From the NCBI GenBank assembly GCA_021771755.1, contig JAETOL010000023.1:1-54262 (forward strand): a stretch of DNA of 54,262 nt, in the 5' to 3' direction. The notes beneath the pieces were generated by a model. That model did no database searches. It was given only the letters and a program-made list of their open reading frames with translations, and was not told where the DNA came from. The position numbers and the translations under genes are program-made. This document shows positions 40,080 through 48,891 of this stretch, piece by piece (position 1 is the first letter of the stretch; every line of letters begins with the position of its first letter). This stretch comes from Lachnospiraceae bacterium (GTDB lineage: Bacteria > Bacillota > Clostridia > Lachnospirales > Lachnospiraceae).

Positions 40080-41089
40080 ATCGGCTCCTTTCTGAGAAGT
40101 TCCCTTACATAATCTCCAAGTCTGCTCCACGGCAGCTGATCTGCATGATATTCTCTCCCTTCCATATCACCGCAAAAAGGGAACTGCATCCTTTTTATCT
40201 TTGTTAATATCCGTGGATAATCCAATGTCCGCAGCAGTTTTTCAAACTGTGCGATTTTACACAAAGATGCCTTATCTGAACAGATCGGCATGTAGATTCT
40301 GGAGCAAAGATCCAAAAGCTGAAATACCTCATCCACCCCATTTCCAATATCCATCAGCAGCACTTCATAAGGACTGCGCAGTTCAATCTCCTGGATCAGA
40401 CAGTTCCAGTCCTTCCATGGGGTTCCCCGGATATCAAGAGGCGACTGCACCGGAGGGATAAAGTCAAGCTGGCCCACTGTTTGTACCATGCTGTTGATCC
40501 GCGCAGTCAGATTCTGCTCGCCCTGCCGCACATAATACAAAAGATCACTGAGGCTTGCCGGAAAGCTCTTCCCAAACAATTCCTCAAATCCCGAATATTC
40601 CTCCATATTCAGGTACAATACCGGTCTGTTTCTTCCCAGTAACTGCCCAAGAGTAAGGGCAAACGATGTCTTCAGGCACCTTCCCACCGGTGAATAGATT
40701 CCAATCACTTCTGTCGTTCTTTTAAATGCAGGAGACTGCATAGGCAAAACAGTGGCTTCTTCTCCATAGCAGGCCATTACCTCTCTTACCACCTGTGCGG
40801 AAGACTGATATTTATAGACTCCTGCATAAGGACTTTTTTCCGGAGAACATACCCCTTCTGTAAGAACGATGATCTTACCGATGTCCAGATCCCGAAGTTC
40901 TGCACGCACCGCTTCTTCAGCGATCAGCAAAAGCTCGATCCGATGTTCCTTGCCATAAGCAATAAGACTGTCTGGTCCGGTAAATGCCTGTACTTCAAAT
41001 GGAAGATTATTTTTTTTATTCAGGTAATCCATAAAATTCCGGGCATATTCTGCCTCCGGATCACAAATTGCGAAAATATGCTTTTTCAA
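40076..41089 (-). CDS. tadZ: TadZ/CpaE-like localisation ATPase
   Basis: 337 residues from TTG at 41089, with GGAGG 6 bases upstream and a TTGA overlap with the prepilin peptidase stop. An N-terminal receiver-like domain (about 1-110) is followed by a MinD/ParA-like fold with a degenerate Walker A (YSPVGRCLKTSFALTLG) and YEVLLMDIGNGVDEVF as Walker B-like region. TadZ places the pilus machine at a defined site in the cell. Typical second gene of Firmicute tad operons. Confidence 0.85.
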   Translation of the reverse strand: MKKHIFAICDPEAEYARNFMDYLNKKNNLPFEVQAFTGPDSLIAYGKEHRIELLLIAEEAVRAELRDLDIGKIIVLTEGVCSPEKSPYAGVYKYQSSAQVVREVMACYGEEATVLPMQSPAFKRTTEVIGIYSPVGRCLKTSFALTLGQLLGRNRPVLYLNMEEYSGFEELFGKSFPASLSDLLYYVRQGEQNLTARINSMVQTVGQLDFIPPVQSPLDIRGTPWKDWNCLIQEIELRSPYEVLLMDIGNGVDEVFQLLDLCSRIYMPICSDKASLCKIAQFEKLLRTLDYPRILTKIKRMQFPFCGDMEGREYHADQLPWSRLGDYVRELLRKEPI

Positions 41090-41586
41090 TATATACCTCC
41101 TGCATAAAGCATCACACTCATAAATATAGGAACTGCAAAATGAAAATTTTCCAATGCAGATCCTGTCCTGTAATAAGGTTTCCTGATCCCTGTCCTCTGA
41201 TAATCTCTAATGTAGGATTGCAGATACCGAAGCCTTTCTGCCGGATTTCCATATAAAATAAGAAGCGGAAGTGAAATGGCCGCTCCCATAAGAAATGAAA
41301 CACCCATGCAGCGCCAGATGGTCTCCGGTCCCATAATTCCTCCAAGAGTACAAAACAGTTTAATGTCGCCTGCCCCCAGCATCCTGAAAACAAACAGTCC
41401 TCCAAGGGCTGCTGCAGGAATCAGTGCTCCAAGTGCAAACTCTCCAAAACATGGACCTTTTCCACTAAGACTGTACAAAAATCCTGTCAGCAAAGAACAG
41501 AGGATCCAGCCATTGCTGATCCGCATACTGGCAATATCCATTACCACCGCTGTTCCGGCAATCGTCAGCACCAGTATTTCTTTCAT
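41086..41586 (-). CDS. tadV: Prepilin peptidase (A24 family, TadV/CpaA)
   Basis: 166 residues, six-helix membrane protease that cleaves Flp prepilins. Aspartate sites in MDIASMRISN (near 16) and GAGDIKLF (near 72) are the GxGD-type catalytic pair. Short single-domain form as in TadV/CpaA. First gene of the tad operon; its promoter at 41700-41728 gives a leader of about 110 bases with two hairpins (CCAGA...TCTGG and GCCGTC...GACGG). Confidence 0.92.
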   Translation of the reverse strand: MKEILVLTIAGTAVVMDIASMRISNGWILCSLLTGFLYSLSGKGPCFGEFALGALIPAAALGGLFVFRMLGAGDIKLFCTLGGIMGPETIWRCMGVSFLMGAAISLPLLILYGNPAERLRYLQSYIRDYQRTGIRKPYYRTGSALENFHFAVPIFMSVMLYAGGIY

Positions 41587-41699
41587 TAAAAATCCAGAGT
41601 TTCCCTCCCTTCTCCATATATGTGTTCTGAATAAAAATAAAATGGGATAAATCCGTCTGACTCGACGGCAGATATACCAGAAGATCTCTGGTGAGTCTT

Positions 41700-41728
41700 A
41701 TTATAGGTCATCCATCTGTTTATGTCCA
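41700..41728 (-). promoter_or_regulatory. Promoter of the tad operon
   Basis: Minus strand -35 TGGACA (41728-41723), 17-base spacer, -10 TATAAT (41705-41700). It lies 114 bases upstream of the prepilin peptidase start and is back to back with the promoter of the acetyltransferase gene. Confidence 0.75.
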
Positions 41729-41789
41729 GAAAATTCGTTCATCAACTTTCGACACTCTTTTTGATGGATGTATATTTTTTCATAATATC

Positions 41790-41818
41790 TTGCATATTTT
41801 CTCTTTATTATGTATAAT
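41790..41818 (+). promoter_or_regulatory. Promoter of the acetyltransferase gene
   Basis: -35 TTGCAT (41790-41795), 17-base spacer, -10 TATAAT (41813-41818), 65 bases upstream of the ATG at 41883. The ribosome site is AGGAGGGG. Confidence 0.78.
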
Positions 41819-41882
41819 ATTTATATTTCATCTGTTTTTTTGCATAGTATGCAAACATACCACTACTCAGGAGGGGCTGATT

Positions 41883-42641
41883 ATGGAAACAAATATAAAG
41901 AAAATCGAAGACATGTCCCTGAATGCATGGCCTTCTCACAAAATGGAATTATATGATGGCTGGATCCTGCGTTTTTCGTATTTTTACACTCACAGAACCA
42001 ACAGCGTAGAGCAGTTCGGAACTTCTGCCCTCCCCTGGAGAGAAAAAATTCCCTACTGCGAACAGGAATATAAACGATTGGGATCTCCTGCCATATTTAA
42101 GATCAGTCCTCTTGTTTCTCCTGATTTTGATTATACTCTGGAAAACCGTGGCTATGAGATCCAGCACACCACAGAAGTCATGACCCTGGATTTGTCACAG
42201 GCACATTTGGATGTCTGCAGCCGCGATGTTCTTCTTACAGATCATATTCCGGATATCTGGATCACCAGCCTTTTTGATCTGAAAGGAATGACTGATCCGA
42301 TACACAGGGAAGTAGTGCCTTCTATGTATCATGCCATTCCCAAACGCACCATCTGCGCTTGTGTGAAAAAAAACGGGCAGATTGTTGCTACCGGGCTAGG
42401 AATCCTGGATCGTGACTACATCGGTATTTATGCCATTCATGTAAAAGAGGAATTTCGTGGTCATGGTCTGGCACGCCAGATCTGTACCGGGCTTCTAAAG
42501 GAGGGAAGCAAAAAAGGCGCTGAACATGCCTATCTGCAGGTTGTCAAAGGAAATACAGCCGCCCGGACTCTCTACTCCTCTCTTGGCTTTCGGTATTTTT
42601 ATACCTACTGGTTCCGGGTACAGCCGGAAGCTTCCAGATAA
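41883..42641 (+). CDS. GNAT family N-acetyltransferase
   Basis: 252 residues from ATG at 41883 (AGGAGGGG upstream; the longer open frame before it is not translated). The C-terminal GNAT fold (about 130-245) includes the acetyl-CoA pyrophosphate loop EEFRGHGLARQICTGLL (Q/RxxGxG/A type) and GNTAARTLYSSLGFRYFYTY. The N-terminal half resembles the two-lobed acetyltransferases whose substrate is unknown. Monocistronic and divergent from the tad operon. Confidence 0.88.
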   Translation: METNIKKIEDMSLNAWPSHKMELYDGWILRFSYFYTHRTNSVEQFGTSALPWREKIPYCEQEYKRLGSPAIFKISPLVSPDFDYTLENRGYEIQHTTEVMTLDLSQAHLDVCSRDVLLTDHIPDIWITSLFDLKGMTDPIHREVVPSMYHAIPKRTICACVKKNGQIVATGLGILDRDYIGIYAIHVKEEFRGHGLARQICTGLLKEGSKKGAEHAYLQVVKGNTAARTLYSSLGFRYFYTYWFRVQPEASR

Positions 42642-42816
42642 ACAGTCTTACAACGAAATATAAAACTATTTCCTGTTTCTTATCCTGAAAAAACAAAATA
42701 CAGGAACCGACATAGAAATCAGACATTTCTGTCTGGATCTGAAGCTTATCTGCTCCAGCTGTGTCAGTCCCTGTATTGGGGAATCAATTATGTAATTGTT
42801 ATTTATTTTTCTTTTC

Positions 42817-43380
42817 TTATGCTGCTTTACTCATAGCCTGCGGCATAGTATTTCCTGCGACCAGCGCAGTCAGCGGACTAAAGTACAGAAGGCAGGTCAG
42901 CACACAGTAGATTGGCATCATAATTGCAAACTGAACCAGTCTTCCCGGCATAATCGCATAAAAAGAATATCCAAGGAAGATCACAAGCCCTGCTGTTGTC
43001 AGTACAAGAGAGCAGATTGCTCCGGTACAGATAATGGAAAGAGAGATCCCGACTGTCTTTCCTGTTTTGCTCTTGTTTGCATAAAATCTCTTTGCCAGCC
43101 CCGGAAGTACACCCCAGAGAATCGCTGCCAGCGTAATAAACGGATTTACGGCATATCCCTTGATAAAGCAGCCGATGATGTCCGCGCAGCCGCCGCAGAT
43201 GCCTCCGGCCACAGGACCCATCCAGATGCCTGCCAGTATCGTACACACAGTTCCTACCGTAATACGATAAGGGCCCAGTTCGATTACGAAGACTCTGGAA
43301 AGTACAAGCTGTATGGCTACCAAAAGTGCCATAAATACAAGGGTTTTCACGTTACGGACAGAATGATTGTTTTTCTGCAT
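42817..43380 (-). CDS. folT: Folate-type ECF transporter S component
   Basis: 187-residue membrane protein of five to six helices. N-terminal LVFMALLVAIQLVLSRVFVI, 'ITVGTVCTILAGIWMGPVAG' and 'FIKGYAVNPFITLAAILWG' are typical of FolT-type S components, which bind folate and dock on the shared EcfAAT energy module encoded elsewhere. The start ATG follows ATGGAGGTG. The tetrahydrofolate riboswitch upstream strongly supports folate as substrate. About 175 bases between it and the acetyltransferase gene hold nothing else that I can support. Confidence 0.9.
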   Translation of the reverse strand: MQKNNHSVRNVKTLVFMALLVAIQLVLSRVFVIELGPYRITVGTVCTILAGIWMGPVAGGICGGCADIIGCFIKGYAVNPFITLAAILWGVLPGLAKRFYANKSKTGKTVGISLSIICTGAICSLVLTTAGLVIFLGYSFYAIMPGRLVQFAIMMPIYCVLTCLLYFSPLTALVAGNTMPQAMSKAA

Positions 43381-43454
43381 AATAAAAACACCTCCATAAT
43401 GGAATTCATTGAAATAAATAATATTCCCTCCACATTATGAGATGTTCTCACATG

Positions 43455-43568
43455 CAGCAACGGGTGCGGAAAATATATCGTAAGCTTTCTTCATGATGTA
43501 AACAGCTTTTCGTTTCACGGCGACTCCCCAGCCAATGAACACTTAACGCATAAATTCCTACTTCGCTA
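43455..43568 (-). ncRNA. Tetrahydrofolate riboswitch upstream of folT
   Basis: The minus-strand leader contains GAAGTAGGAATTTATGCGTT then AAGTGTT (from 43565 downward), followed by GGCTGGGGAGTCGCC, GTGAAACGAAAAGC and a 3' CCGCACCCGTTGC segment. This matches the THF-I riboswitch family by the GTAG...GCGTTAAGTGT core and the later paired arms; the exact boundaries are estimates. It senses reduced folate and lowers folT expression when folate is plentiful. It lies between the folT promoter and the ribosome site. Confidence 0.85.
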
Positions 43569-43584
43569 TTATTTATTTAAGCCT

Positions 43585-43612
43585 AGTATAACACACTTTG
43601 CAGATATTTCAA
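43585..43612 (-). promoter_or_regulatory. folT promoter
   Basis: Minus strand -35 TTGAAA (43612-43607), 16-base spacer, -10 TATACT (43590-43585), about 20 bases before the first paired part of the riboswitch. Confidence 0.75.
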
Positions 43613-43728
43613 CATGTTTTTGTTATAATATTGTCAAACTTTTCCCCTTATATTTTTCTGTATAAAAAAACATTTTTTTGTCATACTATTCCTGAAAACC
43701 ATTGCCAAGTACGCAAAGGAGGGGTATC

Positions 43729-43938
43729 ATGGAACAAGAAGAAAAACAGGATTCTTTTTCCGAAAAGAAAAAGAATCCCTACAATGTATATTACGAAAAT
43801 TACCTGGACACCAACGCCTGTACCGAATGTACGGGTCTGATGCCAAGAGCTGCCCGGAGCAGAGAACAGTGGGATGCTTTCCGCGATGTGTTTGATTTCA
43901 CTGCCAAACCGCCTGTTCCTGACAATGATGACTGCTGA
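43729..43938 (+). CDS. Small acidic protein, unknown function
   Basis: 69 residues from ATG at 43729 with AAAGGAGGGG 5-6 bases upstream. Acidic and tyrosine-rich centre 'NPYNVYYENYLDTNACTECT', with three cysteines (CTEC and a C-terminal DDC). 'GLMPRAARSREQWDAFRDVF' follows. I do not recognise the family; the cysteines could bind metal. It is followed by the repeat lipoprotein gene and probably shares its transcript. Confidence 0.65.
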   Translation: MEQEEKQDSFSEKKKNPYNVYYENYLDTNACTECTGLMPRAARSREQWDAFRDVFDFTAKPPVPDNDDC

Positions 43939-43956
43939 TGAAAATGGTATCTTCAT

Positions 43957-43981
43957 CCTCCGGTAATTTTTGTACCGGAGG
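43957..43981 (+). promoter_or_regulatory. Hairpin that buries the ribosome site of the lipoprotein gene
   Basis: CCTCCGGTA (43957-43965) and TACCGGAGG (43973-43981) form a perfect 9-bp stem with a 7-base loop. The GGAGG at the end of the stem is the only ribosome site for the lipoprotein ATG at 43993, 11 bases away. The tail (ATTATATTATT) is only weakly terminator-like. The hairpin may act as a terminator for the small upstream gene, or as a translation control structure. Confidence 0.7.
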
Positions 43982-43992
43982 ATTATATTATT

Positions 43993-45132
43993 ATGAAAAA
44001 ATTATCTGCTGCACTTTTCTGTACAGTCTTGCTTTTTTCTGCAGCGGGCTGCGGTTTCCAGAATGAGCTGAGAAATCTGGTCAGCGCCGGCGATCCCCAG
44101 GTCCAGGAAGAAGCTTCCCTTGCCCCTCGCGTATATATGGATGAAATTCGCGGAACTGTAAAAGATTTTACCGGAAACCATCTGTTCATCCAGAAAGATG
44201 AGACCACCTACGATTTCGACGTATCACAGGCAGACCTGGAATGTCAGGGCGGAATCATTACCGGAGATATGATCAATGTCATTTACGAGGGTCGTTTAAA
44301 CGGCACCGATACCAGTACGGTCAAGGCCCTCAAGGTAGTAGATTCCTATCATAACAAAACGGAACTAAAAGAAAAAAAGACCTATGGACAGGTACAGGGA
44401 CTTACGGAAAACACCATTACTCTGAAATCACGTTCCGGAAAAGTTGCCTCCTATCCCATCACAGGCACCGAACAGTATTATCAGAATGGAATCCGCGCAG
44501 GCTCCTGGGTCTATCTTCACTTTCGCGGAAATTTCGGCGAACCGCTTTCCGATGATCCAAACCTGTTAAATGCCCGTCATCTGAAGGTTCTCAGTGTTTC
44601 TGACATAGATCCTATGAAGGTACCGGAACCCACACCTACTCCTGCACCTCAGGATCAAAAGGAACAGCAGAAAGAACAACAGCTTCGCGGAGTGATCCGA
44701 GGAGTCAATATGAATACCCTTCAGGTATCTCCTGTTCATTCAGATACGGTACTGAAGCTGGATATGTCCTCTGTTCCCTGCCATTTCAGCGGCGGACTGT
44801 CTTCCGGTTCTCATGTAAAGATCACTTATACAGGTAAGTTCAACGGAACCTCCACCGAAGGCATAAGCATTCTGGGAATCACAGGCGAAATCCCGGAACA
44901 GCTGAAAAAAAGCGGCGTATCTTTCACTGTATCCGGAGAAATCACCAGTTCCACAGCAAACACCATTACGATTTTAAGCTACGATGGAATGTCCCTGACG
45001 TTTCTCACAGATACTGCGTCCAACTCCTCCACCGGAGGGCTGCTGACCGGAAGCAACGTAAAGCTCACTTTTAACCCTGCTGATTCCAGGGCTTCCAACA
45101 TTTATACCTGTCTTAAGATCGAGGATGCCTGA
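43993..45132 (+). CDS. Lipoprotein with four beta-barrel-like repeats
   Basis: 379 residues. Lipoprotein signal MKKLSAALFCTVLLFSAAGC with lipidated Cys20. About four repeats of roughly 70 residues, each with the plan 'G-x-V ... T-x-x-T-I-x-L/I ... V-x-I/L-x-Y/F-x-G' (for example HVKITYTGKFNG, WVYLHFRGNFG, NVKLTFNP), suggesting OB-like or small beta-barrel domains. A Pro/Gln-rich linker lies near 215-228. Anchored outside the cell membrane; function unknown. Its 3' end overlaps the converging amidohydrolase gene by 20 bases. Confidence 0.85.
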   Translation: MKKLSAALFCTVLLFSAAGCGFQNELRNLVSAGDPQVQEEASLAPRVYMDEIRGTVKDFTGNHLFIQKDETTYDFDVSQADLECQGGIITGDMINVIYEGRLNGTDTSTVKALKVVDSYHNKTELKEKKTYGQVQGLTENTITLKSRSGKVASYPITGTEQYYQNGIRAGSWVYLHFRGNFGEPLSDDPNLLNARHLKVLSVSDIDPMKVPEPTPTPAPQDQKEQQKEQQLRGVIRGVNMNTLQVSPVHSDTVLKLDMSSVPCHFSGGLSSGSHVKITYTGKFNGTSTEGISILGITGEIPEQLKKSGVSFTVSGEITSSTANTITILSYDGMSLTFLTDTASNSSTGGLLTGSNVKLTFNPADSRASNIYTCLKIEDA

Positions 45133-45988
45133 ACCGCTCCCGGATTCCGGTTTCTCCCTGACTGATCCAGTCCTTTACAGAAGAACCGGAACCAAGGATT
45201 TCCCGAAAGGCTTCATATTCATCCAGGATTCCCTGTCCGTGAGGGACCATATAGGCACCGGCATCGCTTCCCAGCGCGGCCTGTGCCTTTTTCTCAAATG
45301 CGAGACAAAGATTTTCTTCTGCCGATTTTATAATGGGAGCAAGGATCCGGTCTTCATACCGTCCGCATCCGTTCAGGTTTCGGACTGTCACAAGCGTCGG
45401 CACCCATATGGTATGGCTGTCCGCCAGCATGGAAAGACATTCTTCATCCATATAATTTCCATGCTCCAGAGAATCCACCCCTGCCTCCAGAGCAGCCTGT
45501 ACCCCGTAAACACCGTTCGTATGGCTCATGACTGCAAACCCTTCCTCGTGTGCGATATGGACCATTTCTTTTACCTCCTCCCGGTCAAGAGGAGTTCCCG
45601 TCACTTTTCCATGATCGTTAAAATCCAGCAGCCCAGTCGTCATGATCTTAATAAAATCCGCACCCTTTTCTGCCGCCTCCAAAACCAGTTTATGGTATTC
45701 TTTCATATTGGAGAAGCTTTTTCCCACAATACTTCCGTAATGACCTTCCTTATGGATGGCAAACACAGGAGTACGATAATCGATTCCGTATTCCGGTGCC
45801 ATTTTTTTTGCCAAAAGTGAAACACCGCAGTTATCGCCTCCGTCCCGTACAAAGGTCACCCCTGCCTTACGGTAGGCGGCAAGACAGCTTCGGACAGCTG
45901 TCTCCTCCGGCTTCTCTTTATGACGATTCACCGCCTCCCGGTAATTGATCCCGTCCATCAGTACATGTGCATGACATTCGCCAAACAT
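45113..45988 (-). CDS. Amidohydrolase family metal-dependent hydrolase
   Basis: 291 residues. Metal-binding HxH motif near the N-terminus (ECHAHVLMDG), a Lys in GADFIKIMTTG, then His in VMSHTNGVYG and LEHGNYMD, and the catalytic Asp in ALGSDAGAY. The set fits imidazolonepropionase-like amidohydrolases. It is shorter than typical members (about 380-400) because the N-terminal beta-sandwich part is missing, as in some Clostridia variants. Substrate unknown. Lies 14 bases downstream of the AlaX-like gene and converges on the lipoprotein gene. Confidence 0.85.
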   Translation of the reverse strand: MFGECHAHVLMDGINYREAVNRHKEKPEETAVRSCLAAYRKAGVTFVRDGGDNCGVSLLAKKMAPEYGIDYRTPVFAIHKEGHYGSIVGKSFSNMKEYHKLVLEAAEKGADFIKIMTTGLLDFNDHGKVTGTPLDREEVKEMVHIAHEEGFAVMSHTNGVYGVQAALEAGVDSLEHGNYMDEECLSMLADSHTIWVPTLVTVRNLNGCGRYEDRILAPIIKSAEENLCLAFEKKAQAALGSDAGAYMVPHGQGILDEYEAFREILGSGSSVKDWISQGETGIRERFRHPRS

Positions 45989-46002
45989 ATTTCTTCCCTC
46001 TT

Positions 46003-47154
46003 TTACCTCTCAAAAAATCTGCGGATCTGTTCTTCATCCGCCTTCACAGAGCCCTGTACAAAAAACGGTCTGCCTCCGCCTCTGCCATTCAGAGCCGCAT
46101 TCATTTCTTTTGTAAACTGGCGAAGATCTCCGTCCTTTTCACCGATTGCATATTTGTAGCTCCCATCCGGATCTTTGGAAAATACCGCACAGCAGCCGGC
46201 ACATTTCTGCATGACCGCATCTGCCATTTTCCGCACGCTGTCTCCATCCAGCCCTTCGTGGAAAAGCAGGACACTTCCCGCTCCTTCATATCTTGCAGCT
46301 TCTGTTTCACATAATTGCTGGGTAAGATGAAGAAGCTGTCCTTTCAGCCTGTAATTTTCTTCCTGAAGACGTTCAACTGCCGGAGCAGTCTCCCCGATCT
46401 TTGCCGAAAGTTTCACAGATACCTGACGGTTCTGCTCATCGATCCTGCTCAGATATTCCAGGACACGTTTTCCGCTGATCATCGTCACACGGACACCTTC
46501 GTGAAAATTTTCCACCGTAAGAAGCTTCACCATGCCGATCTCTCCTGTATGGGTTACATGAGTACCGCAGCAGGCACAGAGATCTGCCCCCGGAAAGCGC
46601 ACCAGACGTATCTTTCCGGTCAGTTCTTTTTTGCTTCTGTAAGGAAGCTGTTCCAGGTCTTCTTTTTCCGGATAAAAAATCTCAACCGGCGTATTTTCCC
46701 AGATTTTCCTGTTTGTTTCCGCTTCGATCTCCTCAAGCTGTTTTTTATCCAGAACACCACTGAAATCAATGGTGATCACATCGCTGCTCATATGAAAGCC
46801 CACATTGTCATAACCATACTTTTCATGGACGATTCCACTGACCATATGCTCCCCGGAATGTTGCTGCATCAGATCAAATCTACGTTCCCAGTCGATCTCT
46901 CCCATCAGTTCTGTCCCCGGTTCCAGCGGAGTTTCCGTATAATGGATCAGTTCTCCGTCTTTTTCCTGAACATCCTTTACCTGCACGCCTCCCAGCATGC
47001 CGATATCACAGGGCTGTCCTCCACCTTCCGGATAAAAAGCACTCTGATCCAGAAGGATCTCATAGCCATTTTTTCCCTGCCTGCATTCTTTTACCTGTGC
47101 AGGAAATGTCTTTATATAAACATCTTCATAATACAGTCTTCTTGTTTCTGCCAT
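46003..47154 (-). CDS. alaX: AlaX-L type alanyl-tRNA editing protein
   Basis: 383 residues. Stand-alone relative of the AlaRS editing domain that removes serine or glycine wrongly attached to tRNA-Ala. N-terminal part 'DQSAFYPEGGGQPCDIG', zinc ligands HSGEH (about 97-101) and CACCGTHV (about 190), and a C-terminal DHHA1-like region ending in 'NGRGGGRPFFVQGS'. A coiled-coil linker (RLQEENYRLKGQLLHLTQQL) joins them, the long AlaX-L form. -10 TATAAT with extended TG at 47258-47263. Confidence 0.92.
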   Translation of the reverse strand: MAETRRLYYEDVYIKTFPAQVKECRQGKNGYEILLDQSAFYPEGGGQPCDIGMLGGVQVKDVQEKDGELIHYTETPLEPGTELMGEIDWERRFDLMQQHSGEHMVSGIVHEKYGYDNVGFHMSSDVITIDFSGVLDKKQLEEIEAETNRKIWENTPVEIFYPEKEDLEQLPYRSKKELTGKIRLVRFPGADLCACCGTHVTHTGEIGMVKLLTVENFHEGVRVTMISGKRVLEYLSRIDEQNRQVSVKLSAKIGETAPAVERLQEENYRLKGQLLHLTQQLCETEAARYEGAGSVLLFHEGLDGDSVRKMADAVMQKCAGCCAVFSKDPDGSYKYAIGEKDGDLRQFTKEMNAALNGRGGGRPFFVQGSVKADEEQIRRFFER

Positions 47155-47257
47155 TGCTCCTGCCTTCTTTCTGTTGTTTTTTCAGATACATGCTCTTCCG
47201 AAAGACGCGTATTCTGCCGCATTCCGGTTTCCGCCTGTTCCCGTTCTTCTGCAGAAC

Positions 47258-47286
47258 ATTATAGCACAGGCTCCTTATTGTGAACA
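47258..47286 (-). promoter_or_regulatory. Promoter of alaX operon
   Basis: Minus strand -10 TATAAT (47263-47258) with TG two bases before it (extended -10), and a -35-like TGTTCA about 17 bases upstream. 104 bases upstream of the alaX ATG. Confidence 0.6.
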
Positions 47287-47303
47287 CCCCCGCCGGAATA
47301 TGC

Positions 47304-47339
47304 AAAAAGAGCGCCGGGGATCCTGAGATCCTCAACGCC
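47304..47339 (-). terminator. Terminator of the GH32 operon
   Basis: Minus strand GGCGTTGAGGATC (47339-47327) pairs with GATCCCCGGCGC (47322-47311) with two G-U pairs and one mismatch, followed by TCTTTTTGC. It ends the sucrose/fructan operon before the alaX promoter. Confidence 0.75.
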
Positions 47340-47365
47340 CTTCTGCTGGGTATTTTATATAAATA

Positions 47366-48844
47366 TTAAAAAGAAAGAGCATACTTTTCGACCGTGATCT
47401 CCGCCTCTCCCTCTGCTGCAAAAGTGATTGCTTCTGCACTTTGAGGTGTATAAACTGTGAGAGTCGCCGTCTGACTTCCGTCGTTGATAAAGATTTCCAG
47501 ACTGAATCTGTCCATCAGACAACGGAGAGTGATCTCGCCGTCCACTGGTTTTACTGAAATCTCTCTTGTATGGATAAGATCATACTGAAGACCGCTATGG
47601 CTCCGGTCCAGAGACAGGATTTCTTTTTCCGGATCATAGGATACTAACGTGTAATGTTCCGTATCCTGCGCTGTTTTCATAGAAAATCTCCGAAAGCTTC
47701 CATCCACCTTAAGACGAATGGTCATATCAAGAACTCTTCCGGAAACACCCTCCAGAGAAGTCTCCTGAGAAATTTTTACGTTTTCGTGGAGAACCTTTGA
47801 TCCCCGGAATGCTTCCAGTTCCCTCACCGGCTTCTGGATCAGTTTTCCTTCTTTCAGAGAAAGCTCTCTCGGAACTGTCATCTGGCCAAAATATTTCTGT
47901 CCTCTTGGAACATATTTTGAAGTACTCCATGCCTGCATCCAGGCAATCATGATCCGGCGGCCGTCCGGCGCCTTCATGGTCTGGGGTGCATAAAAATCAA
48001 TTCCACTGTCAATTGGGAGAACATTTTCCCGGGTAAACTGATGCGTTTCCTTATCATAAGTTCCGGGAATGTAGATCGTACCATGTCCTACATGAAATTT
48101 CAGTCCGTCCGGCATCATTTCCATAGGACTTGCCACAAGGATCTGTTTGCCGTCCAGCTCAAAGAAATCCGGACATTCCCACATCCATCCCAGTTTTTTA
48201 TCGCTTCTGTCGATCACACTGCAGAATTCCCAGTGGAATCCATCCTTGCTCTGAAACAGGAGAATGGCACTGTTTCCGTCATCTGTGGCATTTGACGCAA
48301 CTACATAAAAAGTTCCGTCTTCTTCCTGCCATATTTTGGGATCACGGAAATCCACCTTGCTTCCGCCTTCCGGAACAACTTCTGTTGTGATCACAGGATT
48401 CTGTTCATATTTTTCATACTCTGTTCCATCACCAACAGCCATGCACTGTGTCTGATACTCCTTCTGGCTTCCATCTTTTTCTGTCACTTTTCCCACACCT
48501 GTATACATCAGAAGATGGCGGCCGTCAGAAAGCTCCAGAGCACTTCCGGAAAAGCATCCCGCATTGTCATATTCCTGATCCGGAGCCATGACAACAGGTC
48601 TGCGTTCCCAGCGGATCAGATCTTTGCTTACCATATGTCCCCAATGCATGGGACCCCATTCATTGGAATAAGGATGATACTGATAGAACAAATGATATTC
48701 CCCTTTATAAAAGGAAAATCCATTGGGGTCATTGATCCATCCTGTACCTCCTGTTACATGATAAAGGGGGCGTTCTTCCGGACTGATATCCTTCATGTGA
48801 GTCTCTTCAAACTGTCTTGCACGCTGTAACAATTCACTTGTCAT
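47366..48844 (-). CDS. sacA: GH32 sucrose/fructan hydrolase (sucrose-6-phosphate hydrolase-like)
   Basis: 492 residues, no signal peptide, so cytoplasmic. Hydrolyses terminal fructose from sucrose or short fructans. Catalytic nucleophile in TGWINDPNGFSF (Asp), stabiliser in VDFRDPKIW, acid/base in WECPDFF. The C-terminal beta-sandwich (about 360-492) includes LRCLMDRFSLEIFINDG. It is the last gene of the operon with a sugar ABC importer, so imported oligosaccharide is split inside the cell. Normal family length. Confidence 0.93.
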   Translation of the reverse strand: MTSELLQRARQFEETHMKDISPEERPLYHVTGGTGWINDPNGFSFYKGEYHLFYQYHPYSNEWGPMHWGHMVSKDLIRWERRPVVMAPDQEYDNAGCFSGSALELSDGRHLLMYTGVGKVTEKDGSQKEYQTQCMAVGDGTEYEKYEQNPVITTEVVPEGGSKVDFRDPKIWQEEDGTFYVVASNATDDGNSAILLFQSKDGFHWEFCSVIDRSDKKLGWMWECPDFFELDGKQILVASPMEMMPDGLKFHVGHGTIYIPGTYDKETHQFTRENVLPIDSGIDFYAPQTMKAPDGRRIMIAWMQAWSTSKYVPRGQKYFGQMTVPRELSLKEGKLIQKPVRELEAFRGSKVLHENVKISQETSLEGVSGRVLDMTIRLKVDGSFRRFSMKTAQDTEHYTLVSYDPEKEILSLDRSHSGLQYDLIHTREISVKPVDGEITLRCLMDRFSLEIFINDGSQTATLTVYTPQSAEAITFAAEGEAEITVEKYALSF

Positions 48845-48891
48845 ATCAGAATCCCGCCTTTCGTTTTTATTTTGAGATCATTTGTTTCCGA

